A stretch of DNA of 64,000 bases from Amphichorda felina (GCA_016490725.1 JAEMHR010000106.1:1-64000); one strand, 5' to 3'; positions 1-11,316 are shown, counted from the first letter of the stretch. Numbers and translations: made by a program. Notes: generated by a model from the sequence alone, not told the origin.

Positions 1-1886
1 GGGTGTGTGTCTGGACACGGAAGACAGTGGAGAGGGCTGCGGGCTGATGGAGAAGGCTGAGCGGTTAGCTATGGAAGCCCCAGTCAAACGAACGTGGCCT
101 TGGCTATTACTCTCTGAAATTGTATCAGCAAGTCGGCCTTAGCTCCGAGTTTAACGTAAGCTCTCCGTTGCCAACTATGATGGGAATGGCGTGGATAGCA
201 AGGAACAGAGCAGCGGTTGGGAAATTTCAGAGCCCAACGGCCTCAGACTGATTAAAGATCCAACCATCAGGCTACGGGGCTAATCTTGTGGGGCCCAGAC
301 GGATCTGAACTTGCAATAGAGCATTGACTAGGGCGGAGATGGGTGGCCCGGGTGTGGAAGATGCCCCCAAGGGTGTGGTGTATGCGAGGGAAACGTCTGT
401 GTGCGTGCGTGCGTCTCCGTGTGTGTGCATGTGTTGCGCAGAGTGGGCTCATGGCCCTTGAACAGGACACCCAGGGCTACAACCAGGGTGGATTACACAC
501 GACGCATACATATAATGCACTTAGTACATGGCTCTCATCCAGGCTAGACACTCAACAAAGAGATGGCATACGAACAGACATTCGGCTTGTATCGACATCG
601 ACAGCGCTTGCGCGGAGGAGTCATAAACAGTGTGTCCTAAGTGTTGCTCAGCAGGACAGCACTTGCAAGGGGGCAGTCTGGCAGGCCATCGGCGCGGGGA
701 ACGGCATACTGAGGGATGAGAGACGAAACTGACCTGGCCGACACCAGTGCGGGGTGGTCTAGAGGATTCAGTACTGTGGCTGATAATTGCCGGTCATCTT
801 TCAGATCTTATAGTTCGAGATCTGGAGGGTCTTCCCTGACGATTTCACCGTGGTAGTTGGAGCGTGGAACACTCAGAACCAGAGTGCAACGCAAATGACT
901 TACGGAGACAACCAAGGGATGATTATGACGAGACCCAGTTACCATAAGGGAGTATTAACCCGAATGGAGGGCTCCGGCTTCGTTGAAGATGTAGATTTGG
1001 GAGGGCGGGGTGGTGGACAGTGGGATGAGAGGATCGGCAGAGGAGGACAGGGGACCAGAATCTCACATATCCTGTGTACGGAGTGCCCGCGTACCTGTTC
1101 TGTACGTAGGGCAAAGTACCTCCAGCCATGACTTGGCCAAACCAGCAACCTGGCAGGCAATCTGGGCCAGCTGGCCCTCCCCCCCATCCCCCCCATCCCC
1201 CCCCAAAAAGGGCACAAGGAGCGGAGCCACACGAGAACCGTCCTAACTCCGCTGGCCTTTGCAGTAGGAACCCTGCAAAAGGCCAAGAATCAAGGCGGAC
1301 ATCAGACCCGAGGCAGTGGAGTACGAGCAGACTTAGACGCTCGGGGCCGCCTTGGAGGGTTGTTGGTCCAAACCTCCAAGGCTGCCCCCCAAGGACCCAG
1401 TCCTCTGGTCGATAGCCGACGTGCATAATATGGCCTGGCGGTCTCCCACTCCCTCGTGCAGTCTGTTTGTCTGTCTCCACTAAATGTCTCCCACTGAAAG
1501 ATGCCCAGTGAAAGTAGTCCTGGTGCCGTTTGTCCCGTGATGCTGCTCCGTAGTCCGCCCAAGGCAGCTTGCTGCGTTATTGAGTGGATTGGGGCACAGG
1601 GGAGTCGAGCGCGACTGTGAGTCGAGTCTTTCGAGACACTCGGCCACCTCCTACCCGCATTACGATACGAATTGGTTCGTAGCAGTCCTTGTCCGATGGG
1701 GGTGCCAAGATGGCGGCGATGCAACCCCGTAGCACCGGGTGGCCGTTCCTGTCTTGGCTGAGCTGCCAGACTCGGGACATGGGATGATTAGGTAAAATGG
1801 GCGCCGTTGTGACTGTATCCTACTACTACTCGTACGTACTACAGGGTGCCCCACCGGGACTCGTAGGTCCGGAGTATGGCTACCCT

Positions 1887-1910
1887 GTGACAGGTACTAG
1901 TACCTGTCAC
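1887..1910. repeat. 24-bp perfect palindrome
   Basis: The half-site GTGACAGGTACT is followed directly by its exact reverse complement AGTACCTGTCAC, with no spacer. The flanking bases do not extend the symmetry. It lies in gene-poor DNA rich in TAC/GTA motifs, so I assign no function. Confidence 0.85.
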
Positions 1911-2058
1911 GGACCAGGTTGCCGGCGCGGTTGTTCATAGTACTCGTAGTTGGTAGTTGGTACTACGTACGTCTGAGGAGTAGTAATCTGTAGTGCTACG
2001 TACCAGGCAGGGTTCCTGGAGCAGATGCCAAGTGGCGCATTTGGGCGATGGGACCAGT

Positions 2059-2230
2059 GGCCAATTGGAGACAATTGGCCCCATGTTATCTGGTAATCAC
2101 CCATTGGCCAGTTGGAATTGGCCGAGTCCCGGATCTCAGATTGCGGAAACAAGATCCAACAATTGGCCGATTGCGGGATCTCAGATGGGGATGCCAGGTT
2201 GCTAGATTGTCAGATTGCCAGATCCAGAAG
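2059..2230. repeat. AATTGGCC / GGATCTCAGAT repeat cluster
   Basis: An inverted repeat opens the cluster (GGCCAATTG, four bases, CAATTGGCC at 2059-2080). It is followed by further ATTGGCC units near 2103, 2116 and 2159. Two units of about 43 bp share AATTGGCCGA followed by GGATCTCAGAT (starting near 2116 and 2159). The units are degenerate. The origin could be local duplication. Confidence 0.6.
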
Positions 2231-2683
2231 ATCTCAACAACCTGGTACCTTCCCGGTTCGGGGGGAGCAGGGCAGGCACAAAGCACACCAGGACAAACCC
2301 AACAAAGACTTGTGCGAATAAGGTACCACCTACCAACGAGAACTGCGGCAAGAGCCCACCGCCGCTCCCATTGTGCTGGTGGAAGAGTTCGTGCGATCCT
2401 GACAATGGCCGAAGAATCCAGGCTTGGACTGAATTCCACGAGCGCGCGCTCGTACTCGTAGGCGCACCACGCGCTATGGTTCTTTTGATTGCTTCGCCCT
2501 CCTCCTATGTATAAGCACTCATGAGGTAAGTTTCATCGAATACTAGGTAGTACTATATAAATACCTTAGTGATTTGTATACGCCACGTGTACGGAGTAGT
2601 ACGAAGTGATATGGCGGGGTCCAACCGCTTGCCCAAGTCGCTACCAAGGTACCTAGGCAAGTACTCGCAGGCCACCTTTAGTA

Positions 2684-2868
2684 CTATTACGCGGGCGACC
2701 CCCGTTTTTGGAGATGGCGGAAGGTGCTAGACAGGCTCTCGACAGAGCATAGATTCCTTCTAGAGCAACCGAAATCTTTTAGGCGGTCAGGAAAGGTTTC
2801 AATACCCTTTAGAGAGCCTGTCTACGCTTTTTAACCATCTCCAAAAACGGGGGTCGCCCGCGTAATAG
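2684..2868 (+). mobile_element. MITE copy 1 (about 185 bp, TA-flanked)
   Basis: This is a non-coding element with long terminal inverted repeats. The left end reads TTACGCGGGCGACCCCCG and continues TTTTTGGAGATGG, and the right end is its reverse complement. A second pair of arms (AGACAGGCTCTC and GAGAGCCTGTCT) sits inside. TA dinucleotides flank both ends, as expected for Tc1/mariner-type insertion. It has no coding capacity. Three related copies lie in this window at 14.3, 14.6 and 24.7 kb. Confidence 0.85.
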
Positions 2869-2952
2869 TAGTAGTGCCTTTTTCTGTATGAAGTACTAAG
2901 TACTAGGTAAGTACCCAGGTAGTAGTGGGTGCTTTCTGCCCCTCTGTATCCG

Positions 2953-2968
2953 TACTCCGTACGGAGTA
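2953..2968. repeat. 16-bp palindrome TACTCCGTACGGAGTA
   Basis: This is a perfect inverted repeat without spacer. Half-sites of the same motif (TACTCCGTA, ACGGAGTA) recur in other spacers of the window, for example near 2591, 13870 and 31730. It therefore looks like a dispersed motif and not a one-off. Confidence 0.75.
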
Positions 2969-3673
2969 CAACGGATGTCTTTATGTGAATGATCCATCAG
3001 CTTGCATCATCGCACCATCGGGCGTTCACTTGTCCACTCATTCCTCGGCTTACATGGTAGTGCACGGCCCCATTGATTTATCTGTCTGCACTATGGGGAT
3101 TTGTACCTAAGTCTGTATGTACTTACCCTTAGAGTACTTGTATCATCAGGAAGGAGCATAACAGTGCAGCATCTTTCCCCGGGCCGCTCTTGGATTCTTG
3201 CGGGGTGGACAAACAATCCCACAAACTACTACGAGTAGTATTATTTGGTGTTCTCGCCGCCTCACAGCACGCTCAGCATGTTTTGTTGTCTCAAGAAGCC
3301 TCATCTGTCTCATTTCAGCTCAATTCAACTCGCCTCCACCATCCTCGTCCCCGTCCCTCGGCGTCGATCGTTACCGACTGTCATGGTACTCAAACGAAGG
3401 TGGTGCCTGTGCGAACAAGATCCACCTGCGTCTCCTGGTACAACGAACCTTTCATTTAAGCTTTCTGGACCCTATTGCTACTACCAAATCCCGACCGCGC
3501 CTCGTTCGAAGTCCAGATGACGGGATCCCCTCTTGATTGTGGATTGGTCAAGACACAAGTATTACGAGCCACACGATTGCCCAAGGCTGAGTCACTGAGC
3601 ACCCCGAGATCCCAGCGCACGAGACAACGACACGCCCTGGCACCATTCAGGCTTTGTGGAGAGGAAGGAGTTG

Positions 3674-3699
3674 TACGAGTACTCGTACGAGTACTCGTA
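3674..3699. repeat. 26-bp palindrome of TACGAGTACTCG units
   Basis: Two tandem copies of the 12-bp unit TACGAGTACTCG plus a trailing TA form a sequence identical to its own reverse complement. Partial copies (TCGTACGAGTACT) occur at about 3818-3832, with GAGTACGAGTACGG near 4635. No gene is adjacent. Confidence 0.85.
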
Positions 3700-5876
3700 G
3701 GGCCCAGGGGGGCAGTAGCTGAGACTCCGCCCAAGAGCGGGGGTGTTTTAGGTGTTTGGCACAATCTCTCCAATCTTGTCAGCCTTGTCTGAGTCAAAAT
3801 GTGGACTAGCTGCTGACTCGTACGAGTACTTCCAAGATGCCCTGGCGCGGACCACGATCTTATTTTGGAGAGAACACAAATGATGCTTGTTAGCACGTTA
3901 CCACCGTCGCGTCCCGAAATGCAAGACTTAGAGCTGGAGGAAGCAGCCGAGACATGAGTAGGCGTGGTGGGATCTGCTCCTAGCCTAGTAAGCGATGGAA
4001 GGAAACGGTTCTGTGGCGGAGATCACCGCCCACGGCCTCGAGCACAGGCCGTTGGGCCATATCACGAACCCCGGGTCTTCCCGTTGTCTCCCGCTGTCTT
4101 ATTCTCGGTCTCTGAAGGCGGTCCTCCTAACCATTCAATGCAATACAATCCCCGAACGATTGCTACTAACTCACGACTTTGCACAGTTCAGTAGCTAACT
4201 ACCGGAGGTCAAGCCCGCATTGGGATGTGCTCCGCACATCAACTATGCTAACAACATGGATAAATTGATTTGTCTGCCAGTTCTCATAATATCCCGTGCG
4301 TCTCATATTCACTGCTGAATGGCTACGCAGGGGGGAGAAATCAGATACAGGAATACACGAACCTTGAACCCTTCATTAGAATATAGGTATTAGATGCCTT
4401 GACGTGGTCGGCTGGTCAGCTCCTGATATAGGGTTCCAGGAGTTCGGGATTGGCCTTTTGAATTCCAAACGAACGCCCCCCGCAAATAGCCAGGGTATGT
4501 GAGACGTGAGCCACTGGAGGCATCTCACGGCACTTGTATAAAAAGGTGCGAAGTACATGTACTTACATACGTATGCTGTAGGAGTCTCAATGCTACTCTC
4601 GAGTACTTATGTACACTACTTACGTATCCCGTACCGAGTACGAGTACGGAAATTACACGGGCAACTTACAAGGGTCATAGAAGACCAGGCGGGCCGCGGG
4701 TTATGGAATACGGCCATCTAAGAGTACGCTGGAAACTCGATGATTTCACAAACGACAACAGTTCTCCCGACTTTCTTCTTCAGGTCCCAGCATCCGGCAA
4801 CTCAATCAATGGCATGAACTCAAAACACTAACAAACCAACTATCAACACTACTAACTACAATGATACCTACTATATCGGTAACTTACCTAGCAGTAAATA
4901 AGTTAGTAGGGAGTTAATCATAGTTATAAAGACCCAATTTTCCAAGTGCCTTGCTCATGTCTGAAGTAAGTATTTACTACTGACGAGACTCCACAACGGT
5001 CGATTTCCGCTCTCCGAGTACTACAAGTACACCAAAGCTGGAACAGTGCGACATAGACCAGACTGCCCTGTGAATGAGATGGGATCGTTCATATGGCTGC
5101 AAGCGAGGGCGCCCAGCCATATGCCACAACCCCAAACTCGATCCAGTATCTGCGCCGTTGTTGTGTTGGCAGTATCCGTACTCTACCGATATGTACTCGT
5201 ATTGTACAAGGTGCACACGAAAATTGGATGAGATCCCTGTTCCCGTCCATGTTCCTCCTCGCCATTCTGTCTTTTCATTCAACTTTGAAAGCAAGACGGC
5301 TAATTCCGACGAGACGCTGTGTTACACTGCAGCACTCCGGGCCAGGGGTCAAGATCTGGTTAAGCAGCAGTCCGACTAGGTCACCCGTGGTAGTACTGCC
5401 GATGCAACTCTTGCTTGGGATAGGCCAGAGTCCGATGGCCACGTGGATCAATGGTCACCGACGGTCGAGGCTCTTGGATCGATGAGCATCTGAGCAGCAC
5501 TACTCCAAGACTGAACCTTACCTACGAGAACTAGCACAGCACTACCATGTACCTATGATCATCTTTGGTATGGTTCATGACAGATGGCCCACTAATAGAG
5601 ACCGGGCTTGAATTCATGTGGATATTTTCCCTTCAATCGTAGGCTGTACCTTGGAACTCGTCATCTCTCTTCCTCGCCCGGGGCCATCAGCAACTCCAAG
5701 CCCAGACCGCTCTATGCAGTAAATGAGGGGACCCATGCGTCGGCTATCACTTCTGTTTCTGCTGATGATGCAGGATGAAAAATCTCATCGACCGAGGGAA
5801 GCTCCGGCACATGAACTGCATGGCCAGGTGGCTCACGACCCCCCTGCACCTAGTAGTAGAGTGGGACTAAGCCGCC

Positions 5877-7191
5877 TCAAAGCCGGCTCTTTATAGTATC
5901 TTGCGGCGAAAAACACCTTTCTAATTTGGGGATCTTATGCTCCACCTCCAGTGTGTTTAGATAGCCAGGGTGTACCTGATCTAGAGACGTGAGGCCGCAC
6001 ATTTTCATGGTGGTCTCAAGCTCGTCCCGTAGTACTGAGGCGATGTGGGTCAGTACTCGTAGGCCGCATAGCAACTACTGATATGTACATGGTAGGGGGG
6101 TTGGGGAGGGGCTTACTCTCAATGTAATGACTGACACCCTCGTGGCCATAGTTGAGCCCGTACAGTGTCCCTCGGCCGAGCCCGACGGCCTTGGCGCCCA
6201 GGCACAGCGCCTTGAAGATGTCAGTCCCGCGCGTAATACCGCCGTCAACGTAAACCTCCATCGACCTGAACACCTCGGGGCAGTTTCGGTGCAGCTCCAG
6301 AAGGACCAGGATCGTCGGCGGGGAAGTGTCGAGGCTGCGGCCGCCGTGGTTAGACACGACTATCGCATCCACTCCGGCTTCCATGGCCATGATGGCATCT
6401 TCACACGTCTGAATACCCTTTAGGACAACCGGGAGGCCGGGCACACAGCTCCTGAGCCAGGCAATGTCTTTCCATGACATGGAGGCGTCGATGTAGCCAC
6501 CCATGGTGCGGCCCAGGGAGCCGCCTTTGGCATCGTTCTTCGGGGCGGCACCCGACATGCCAGAGTTGAGCGTCTCGTCGGACTGGATCCTCTCATCCGC
6601 CTCTCGCTTCCCCGGTATGGGCGCATCGATGGTGAGAAAGACGGCCGAGGCGCCAGCGTCGCGGGCCCGCTGCAGAAGACGCCGGGAGTTGTCGCGCTGT
6701 TTGTCGACATAGAGCTGGAAGAATCTGGGGACGCTGTGGGGGATGTCGACGTGGTGGGCGTCGATCGCGGCGGAGATGTCGCTCAGCGGGTATGAGGCGC
6801 TGGTGGAAATGCACTGGGCGATGCCGGAAGCCTTGCATGCCCGGCCGATGTCCTTCTCCCCCTCCTCGTGGACCAGCTTGGCCATAGCCACGGGACTGCA
6901 GAAGATGGGTGCCCGGATTCTGTGACCCAGCATCGTGGTGCTGAGATCGACATTGGAGACGTCGCGGAGGCCGCGGGGCCGCAGGCCAATCTCGGAGTAG
7001 GCGGTGGCGTTGCGCTTCTTGGTGTGAAGATCGGTGGCTGCGGATGACACAAAGGCCCAGGATTTGGACTTGAATGTGCGCGACGCAACTTGTTCGAAGT
7101 CGTGCGTCGATATGAGAGAACTCAGCGGCGGCTTAGAGTAAGCCTGAACCTGACCCGATGGAACGGCAAGGCTGTCGGAGGGCGGCATCAT
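5877..7191 (-). CDS. FMN-dependent alpha-hydroxy acid dehydrogenase (L-lactate dehydrogenase / cytochrome b2 type, no heme domain)
   Basis: The exons are 7191-6117 and 6034-5877, joined across an 82-nt intron (GTAAGC donor, CTCAG acceptor), giving about 410 residues. The protein should oxidise an L-2-hydroxy acid such as lactate to the 2-oxo acid using FMN. Family signatures are in order: SPVAMAKLVHEEGE near the start of the barrel, RFFQLYVDK, LTIDAPIPGKRE, VLKGI with the flavin-contacting lysine, the catalytic SNHGGRSLD box, and YVDGGITRGTDIFKAL followed by GLGRGTLYGL. The second exon restores the family C-terminus (LRDELETTMKMCGL). Flavocytochrome b2 carries an N-terminal cytochrome b5 domain and a mitochondrial presequence. 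Neither is visible here, so a soluble enzyme is likely. The substrate is not certain, because glycolate oxidase and mandelate dehydrogenase share the fold. Two adjacent ATG codons open the frame. Confidence 0.9.
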
Positions 7192-7714
7192 AGCAAAGGG
7201 TTATCAGCTTTTGCACCCCAGAATGAACAGAGGATTAGAACTCGGAAACGATTGGCACAGCTGCGGTATGGGCTGGTGAGATATGCTCAAGAATGGACAG
7301 CTTAGCGTTCAATTGCACAGGGATTCGAACTGGGGGAGCAACAAGCCTGGAACGACACTTCTGGGCGCGGAGAGTTGGTGCACTCGGGGGAGGTGGTTGT
7401 CTTATAGTAACAGGATCTCGGCGAACATTGCACCGAGATCTCAAATGCCGGGCGGTTGGGTAATGGAATTTGTTTGGGTGCATGCGGGGAGATTAGGGAT
7501 TGGGGAGATCTCAAACCAGAGTCTCGGGTCGGAGGATGCTCCATTGGGGTTCATACATAGTAGAGTCGTAGTCGTTGTCCGATCCGGGCCATCCCGGTTA
7601 GTCGGAACTGGCCGAAGAAACTTGAGGCCGTTGGAGATGCCAGTCGTTGGGTCATCATCCTTGCACCAAAGCGTAATGTTCCTCCCAACGCCCAGCGCCC
7701 GGAGTCATCAATCA
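7192..7714. other. Spacer between two tandem minus-strand genes
   Basis: This is the 5' region of the lactate dehydrogenase-type gene and the 3' flank of the DUF4202 gene. No further gene is visible. Confidence 0.6.
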
Positions 7715-8430
7715 TCAAGCCTCTAGGGCTTTACCAATCAGCATCTTGGCCCGCTCGCTCAGATCCATCGCCAGGGCCAGCTGCCTGCCGGGCTCGCTCA
7801 TCTTGCCCCATGTCTTGCGCAGGATATTAACCATCTTGTCCTCGTCAATGTCAGCCTTGCTTTCAAAATCATCAAACTGGTCGTCAAGGAAAACAAGGCA
7901 GGCCACGTCCTCGAGGGCCTGCGTCTCCTCGTCGGTGCTCAGCTTCTCCTTGCGGATCAGGGCTGCAACGCGATCCCGGTCCTCTTGGGGAATGGGAGGC
8001 TGAATGGAGGGCGAGGCAAGCAGCTCAGCTACTTGGGAGGCAGCTTGTGACTTTTGCTTGGAGCGCCAAGTGAGGTAGCCGGGGCGGCCCATGGGGAAGC
8101 TGCTCCTGGGGAGCTCCCATCTGATGGCGGCTGGTGAGTCTTTTTGTCTGCTGGGGACAGTGATAGTGGGGTTAATGATCCGTACCTGCGGAAGTGCTGA
8201 GCTCTGCATGCGACCTGGAGGAGAGGAGATGCATCAGCCCGCCGTCTGGCGAGCCACCGGGTCATTTTGCGAGAATAATGCAGCTCGTAGGGTAGTGTCT
8301 TGGGCCCATCTGGGCCATCGATCAGATTGGGGTCCTGGGCGTGGGCATTGTCAATGAGCTCAATGGCCTTTTCGTACTGAGGTGGCAGCGAGGGAAGCTG
8401 GCCTGTAGAGTGGCCAATGGAAGAAGCCAT
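7715..8430 (-). CDS. DUF4202 family protein
   Basis: The exons are 8430-8186 and 8120-7715, joined by a 65-nt intron (GTACGG donor, CATCAG acceptor), giving about 216 residues. The start is the ATG of MASSIGHSTG; the open frame extends upstream only through a GTG. The exon junction rebuilds the conserved run CRAQHFRRWELPRSSFPMGR. Other family blocks are DPNLIDGPDGPKTLPYELHYSRKM, RPGYLTWR, LIRKEKLSTDEETQALEDVACLVFLDDQFDDF and LRKTWGKMS. DUF4202 proteins occur in fungi and bacteria and are all-helical and soluble. His and Asp/Glu residues spaced along the chain resemble HD-type folds, but no activity is established to my knowledge. The gene is divergent from the Myb-like gene across about 650 bp. 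Confidence 0.85.
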
Positions 8431-9080
8431 TTTGAAGGCCACCTGGTGTTGCTGTCTGGTTTGTTGGTGAATTTAAGTTCATGAGTTGGCGAGTGAGGTA
8501 GGAAAACCTGGAAGTTGCTCGACAACAACCAGCAGCGAGCAGCAGCAGCAGGAGCAGCAGCACTGTGTTCCGTCGCCTTTTCGGCACTGTCCTCTCCCAC
8601 CCCCATCACCTGAGATCCACGATATTAGTGATGAACCAACTTGGCTGTTCTTGTGAAAATGGCCACAGCGTCACAGGGCCACAGTGCACTACCTAGTTAT
8701 GGCTTGTCACTACTGACCCAATGGCTCACTGATTCACTCCTATTTTAATACCTAAGTAGATATGCCTGGCGATTGGCAACTGGCAGCTGGCAGCTGTTCG
8801 CAGTGCTCAAGTGAGCAAAACAGCTGCCCTCCTCACCAGCATATATTTCGGTCATGTTCTGCCAATTCCAAATCTCCCACTCATTTTTAATCTCACCCAG
8901 AGTTTTTTGAATTCTCTCGCTGAGTGAGAGTCTTGATCATCTCACGCCTCTCGCACACCTGTTTGACCCCAAGCTTGCTTAACCCGTCCCCGGTTGGTAT
9001 TGTTTGCTCACCTTCTCTCTCTCACCTCGAAGAGCATTCACTTCAGCTTTTACATTAACATTCAGAGAAAAGCCAGAAAG
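8431..9080. other. Divergent promoter region (DUF4202 gene / Myb-like gene)
   Basis: The two genes are transcribed away from each other, so both promoters lie here. A GCAGCAGCAG-type run sits near 8530-8560, in the leader of the minus-strand gene. Pyrimidine-rich sequence at 8925-9030 precedes the plus-strand start, as is common at fungal transcription start regions. No specific factor site is claimed. Confidence 0.55.
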
Positions 9081-10550
9081 ATGGTCTCTCATAGCAAAGT
9101 CACCATCAGGAAGAAGCAAACCTCATCGCTGCAGCTATCATCAGAGAACCCAAGCAATCCAGCTGGCCCCCAGGATGCTGCGCCCGGGGACCAAAAAAAG
9201 CCAGAGTCCGCAGGAACTACTACCTCGGAAGATCTAGAGTCGGATCAGAATGGCGAGAAGTTAGCTGATGACTCTGGAGGGTCAAGCCAGGTGTCGTCCT
9301 CTTCGGAGCTGGACGCCGGCTCAGATATCCCATGTGTGAAGACTGTCTGCAAGAAGCACAGGAACGAATCCGAATGCGAGAAGACCAAGTGTCTCAAAAC
9401 AACTAGCAAAGAGACAACCGAGAAAGCTGCACAAGACATCAGTGACAGCTCCTCCTCCAAGTCCCCCAAGGGCAAGAACAAGGAGAAGAAGAAGAAGAAG
9501 AAGAAGAAGAAGAAGGAGAAGGAGAAGGAGAAGGAGAAGGAGAAGCTCGAGACATACACGTCTAGCAGCCCTGACACTACCGACGCCGAATCATCCGAGA
9601 CGACTACCAACGAAGCCAGCATCAGTGCTAGTACCCCGCCGATCGAGTCGTCGTCGTCCGAGATCGAAGCCCAGACCTCTGGAGACGCTGCCACCACCGG
9701 GGATGAATCGGGATGGTCTCTTTCCGAAGACCACCTGCTCCGGGGCATGAAAGAGGACAGCCGCCAGCCAACATGGGCGGAGATTGCCAAGGTTCTAAGG
9801 CGCGACAAGAAGGATGTCCAGGCGCGGTGGAAGGTCATCAAAGACCAGCCATACCACAGGGACGTAGACGAGGAGGACCAGGATGAAACGGGGGTTGACA
9901 CGGCCCAGCAGAAGAAGAAGAAGCAGGAGCAGACGAACAAGCCCAACAAGACAAAGCACAAGACCAAACCCACTAACAAGGATGTCTCCAAGTGGCACAA
10001 GGGCAAGCACAACACCCGCGTCATCGCCGAGAACAAAATTGCCAAGTCCCGAGCCGCCTCCAAGACAGCTGCAGCCGCCTACAGCGCGCCCATCCTCTCT
10101 GGTGAAGAACCCTCCTCAGATCCGGACCTGGATCCAGATTCAGACCACGACTACCTCGGCTACGGGCCCTGTGACGAGCGCCGCCGCCAGGCGCGCTATC
10201 TGCACCGCCACGTGCACGCGGGGCTGTACCCGCCGACGCTGTCGCCCCGGCCGGACGACTACTTTGGCCCGCATGACTGCGAGGTGCTGGCCACGGTGGA
10301 GAGCCGGTACACGCGGGCCAAGTGGCTCGAGATGCAGGCCAACTTCTACAATGTGACAGGTAGGATGGTACCGCTGGATCTGATTCGGGACAAGTGTGAG
10401 AGGGCCCAGGCCGAGGAGGAGAGTGCCCGGCGGAGGGAGCACGGGAATAGGGAGTCGGGGGAGGCTATTGGTGGTGCGGATGGCCGGAAGAAGGTGGAGA
10501 GATGGGTGAGTGGTGTTGATCAGGAGAACCTCGATGATCCTGACTTGTGA
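9081..10550 (+). CDS. Myb/SANT-like domain protein, lysine-rich
   Basis: This is a single exon of 489 residues. I chose the ATG of MVSHSKVTIRKK; an upstream in-frame ATG at 8994 would add 29 residues of no recognisable character. Residues about 211-256 form a Myb/SANT-like helix set (GWSLSEDHLLRGMKED, WAEIAKVLRRDKKDVQARW) with the three spaced aromatic or aliphatic positions typical of these domains. Before it lies a long Ser/Glu-rich disordered region and a run of lysines followed by Lys-Glu alternation, encoded by an AAG/GAG microsatellite. A C-terminal block (KWLEMQANFYNVTGRMVPL) appears conserved and may be a second functional segment. The protein is probably nuclear and DNA- or chromatin-associated. 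Targets are unknown. Confidence 0.8.
   Translation: MVSHSKVTIRKKQTSSLQLSSENPSNPAGPQDAAPGDQKKPESAGTTTSEDLESDQNGEKLADDSGGSSQVSSSSELDAGSDIPCVKTVCKKHRNESECEKTKCLKTTSKETTEKAAQDISDSSSSKSPKGKNKEKKKKKKKKKKEKEKEKEKEKLETYTSSSPDTTDAESSETTTNEASISASTPPIESSSSEIEAQTSGDAATTGDESGWSLSEDHLLRGMKEDSRQPTWAEIAKVLRRDKKDVQARWKVIKDQPYHRDVDEEDQDETGVDTAQQKKKKQEQTNKPNKTKHKTKPTNKDVSKWHKGKHNTRVIAENKIAKSRAASKTAAAAYSAPILSGEEPSSDPDLDPDSDHDYLGYGPCDERRRQARYLHRHVHAGLYPPTLSPRPDDYFGPHDCEVLATVESRYTRAKWLEMQANFYNVTGRMVPLDLIRDKCERAQAEEESARRREHGNRESGEAIGGADGRKKVERWVSGVDQENLDDPDL
9479..9546 (+). repeat. AAG/GAG trinucleotide and hexanucleotide microsatellite
   Basis: A run of about eleven AAG codons is followed by alternating GAG AAG codons, all inside the Myb-like gene. 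It encodes a poly-lysine tract and then a Lys-Glu repeat. The uniform codon choice suggests slippage expansion. Confidence 0.85.
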
Positions 10551-11316
10551 GGCTGTGTGTGGCAGCTTGTTAGGGGAAGGAGGGGCCCCCGGGAGGCCGG
10601 TAAGACTATTCCTAGATGCCGCTAAGGGGAAGTTGAGATGAATGGGGACATTGGGTTTGTTATGGCAGGTCCTCGATCTTTCAGACCAAACCTCATTTGC
10701 AATGTGTCTGTCTGGGAGAACAAGGGAAAGTTGGTTTGATCATGCAGAGCTCACCAGAAGGCGACCGGTGTTAGCAATATCACATAGTCGACCTAATGAA
10801 CTACTCCAGTTGACAAACTGAAACTCAATGTCAACTACCGTTCCCACATTCCCAAGACGCCAGAGGCAGATATAACCAGCCTCTTCAAGCAGATGCAAAC
10901 ACAACACGAATTCGCCGTCCACTCCCAAGTTTCTATACAAGACACCGTTTTGGCCCCGTCCCGCCTTTCCCTTGGTCCCCCCTCGTCTTCTCTGCCCTCC
11001 CTCCATTGTGCCATTAAGGTGGTTCATGTGTCTATCGACACCAATGCCAAAAACAAACACTACAAACTAACTCCCAATGTGGGTATCAAAACAAGTATTC
11101 AGAAGAGAATGATGAAGCACATCGCCCACGGAGCAAGCAGTACGCCCCGGGAGGAAGGTTGCTTGCCGTGATTCTGTGCGAGTGAGCTCCGAGTAAAGAA
11201 ATACAATGTGAGAGCGCTGAGATATGCAACAAAACGACTCGCTATGCTGTGGCGCCTGTATTGGCTCCGGCGTGATATTCGCTGTCGATATTTGCCGTTC
11301 CGTAGGTTGCTTTGTG
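10551..11316. other. Convergent spacer
   Basis: This lies between the 3' ends of the Myb-like gene and the 14-3-3-like gene. No gene or RNA is recognised. Short overlapping open frames on both strands have no domain similarity. Confidence 0.55.

Larger units (their letters stand above)
1..5876. other. Gene-poor, repeat-rich left spacer
   Basis: I find no convincing gene here. Open frames are short, overlap on both strands and show no known domain or plausible exon chain. The stretch contains a GT/GC microsatellite near 399-432, a 24-bp perfect palindrome, a cluster of AATTGGCC motifs, a MITE copy, many TAC/GTA-rich motifs and a 26-bp palindrome. Sequence near 5.5-5.87 kb is the 3' flank of the lactate dehydrogenase-type gene. 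A diverged pseudogene cannot be excluded. Confidence 0.6.

Noticed and set aside
923..1480. 185-residue minus-strand frame in the left spacer
   Set aside because: It overlaps open frames in several other phases, contains a poly-Gly/Trp stretch derived from a C run, and shows no domain.
7317..7340. B-box-like GTTCGAATCCC on the minus strand suggesting a tRNA
   Set aside because: The flanking bases form only a 3-bp T stem, and no acceptor or anticodon arm can be drawn upstream.
9245..10063. 272-residue minus-strand open frame opposite the Myb-like gene
   Set aside because: It is the antisense shadow of low-complexity Lys/Glu/Ser codons, giving poly-Ser and poly-Phe with no domain.
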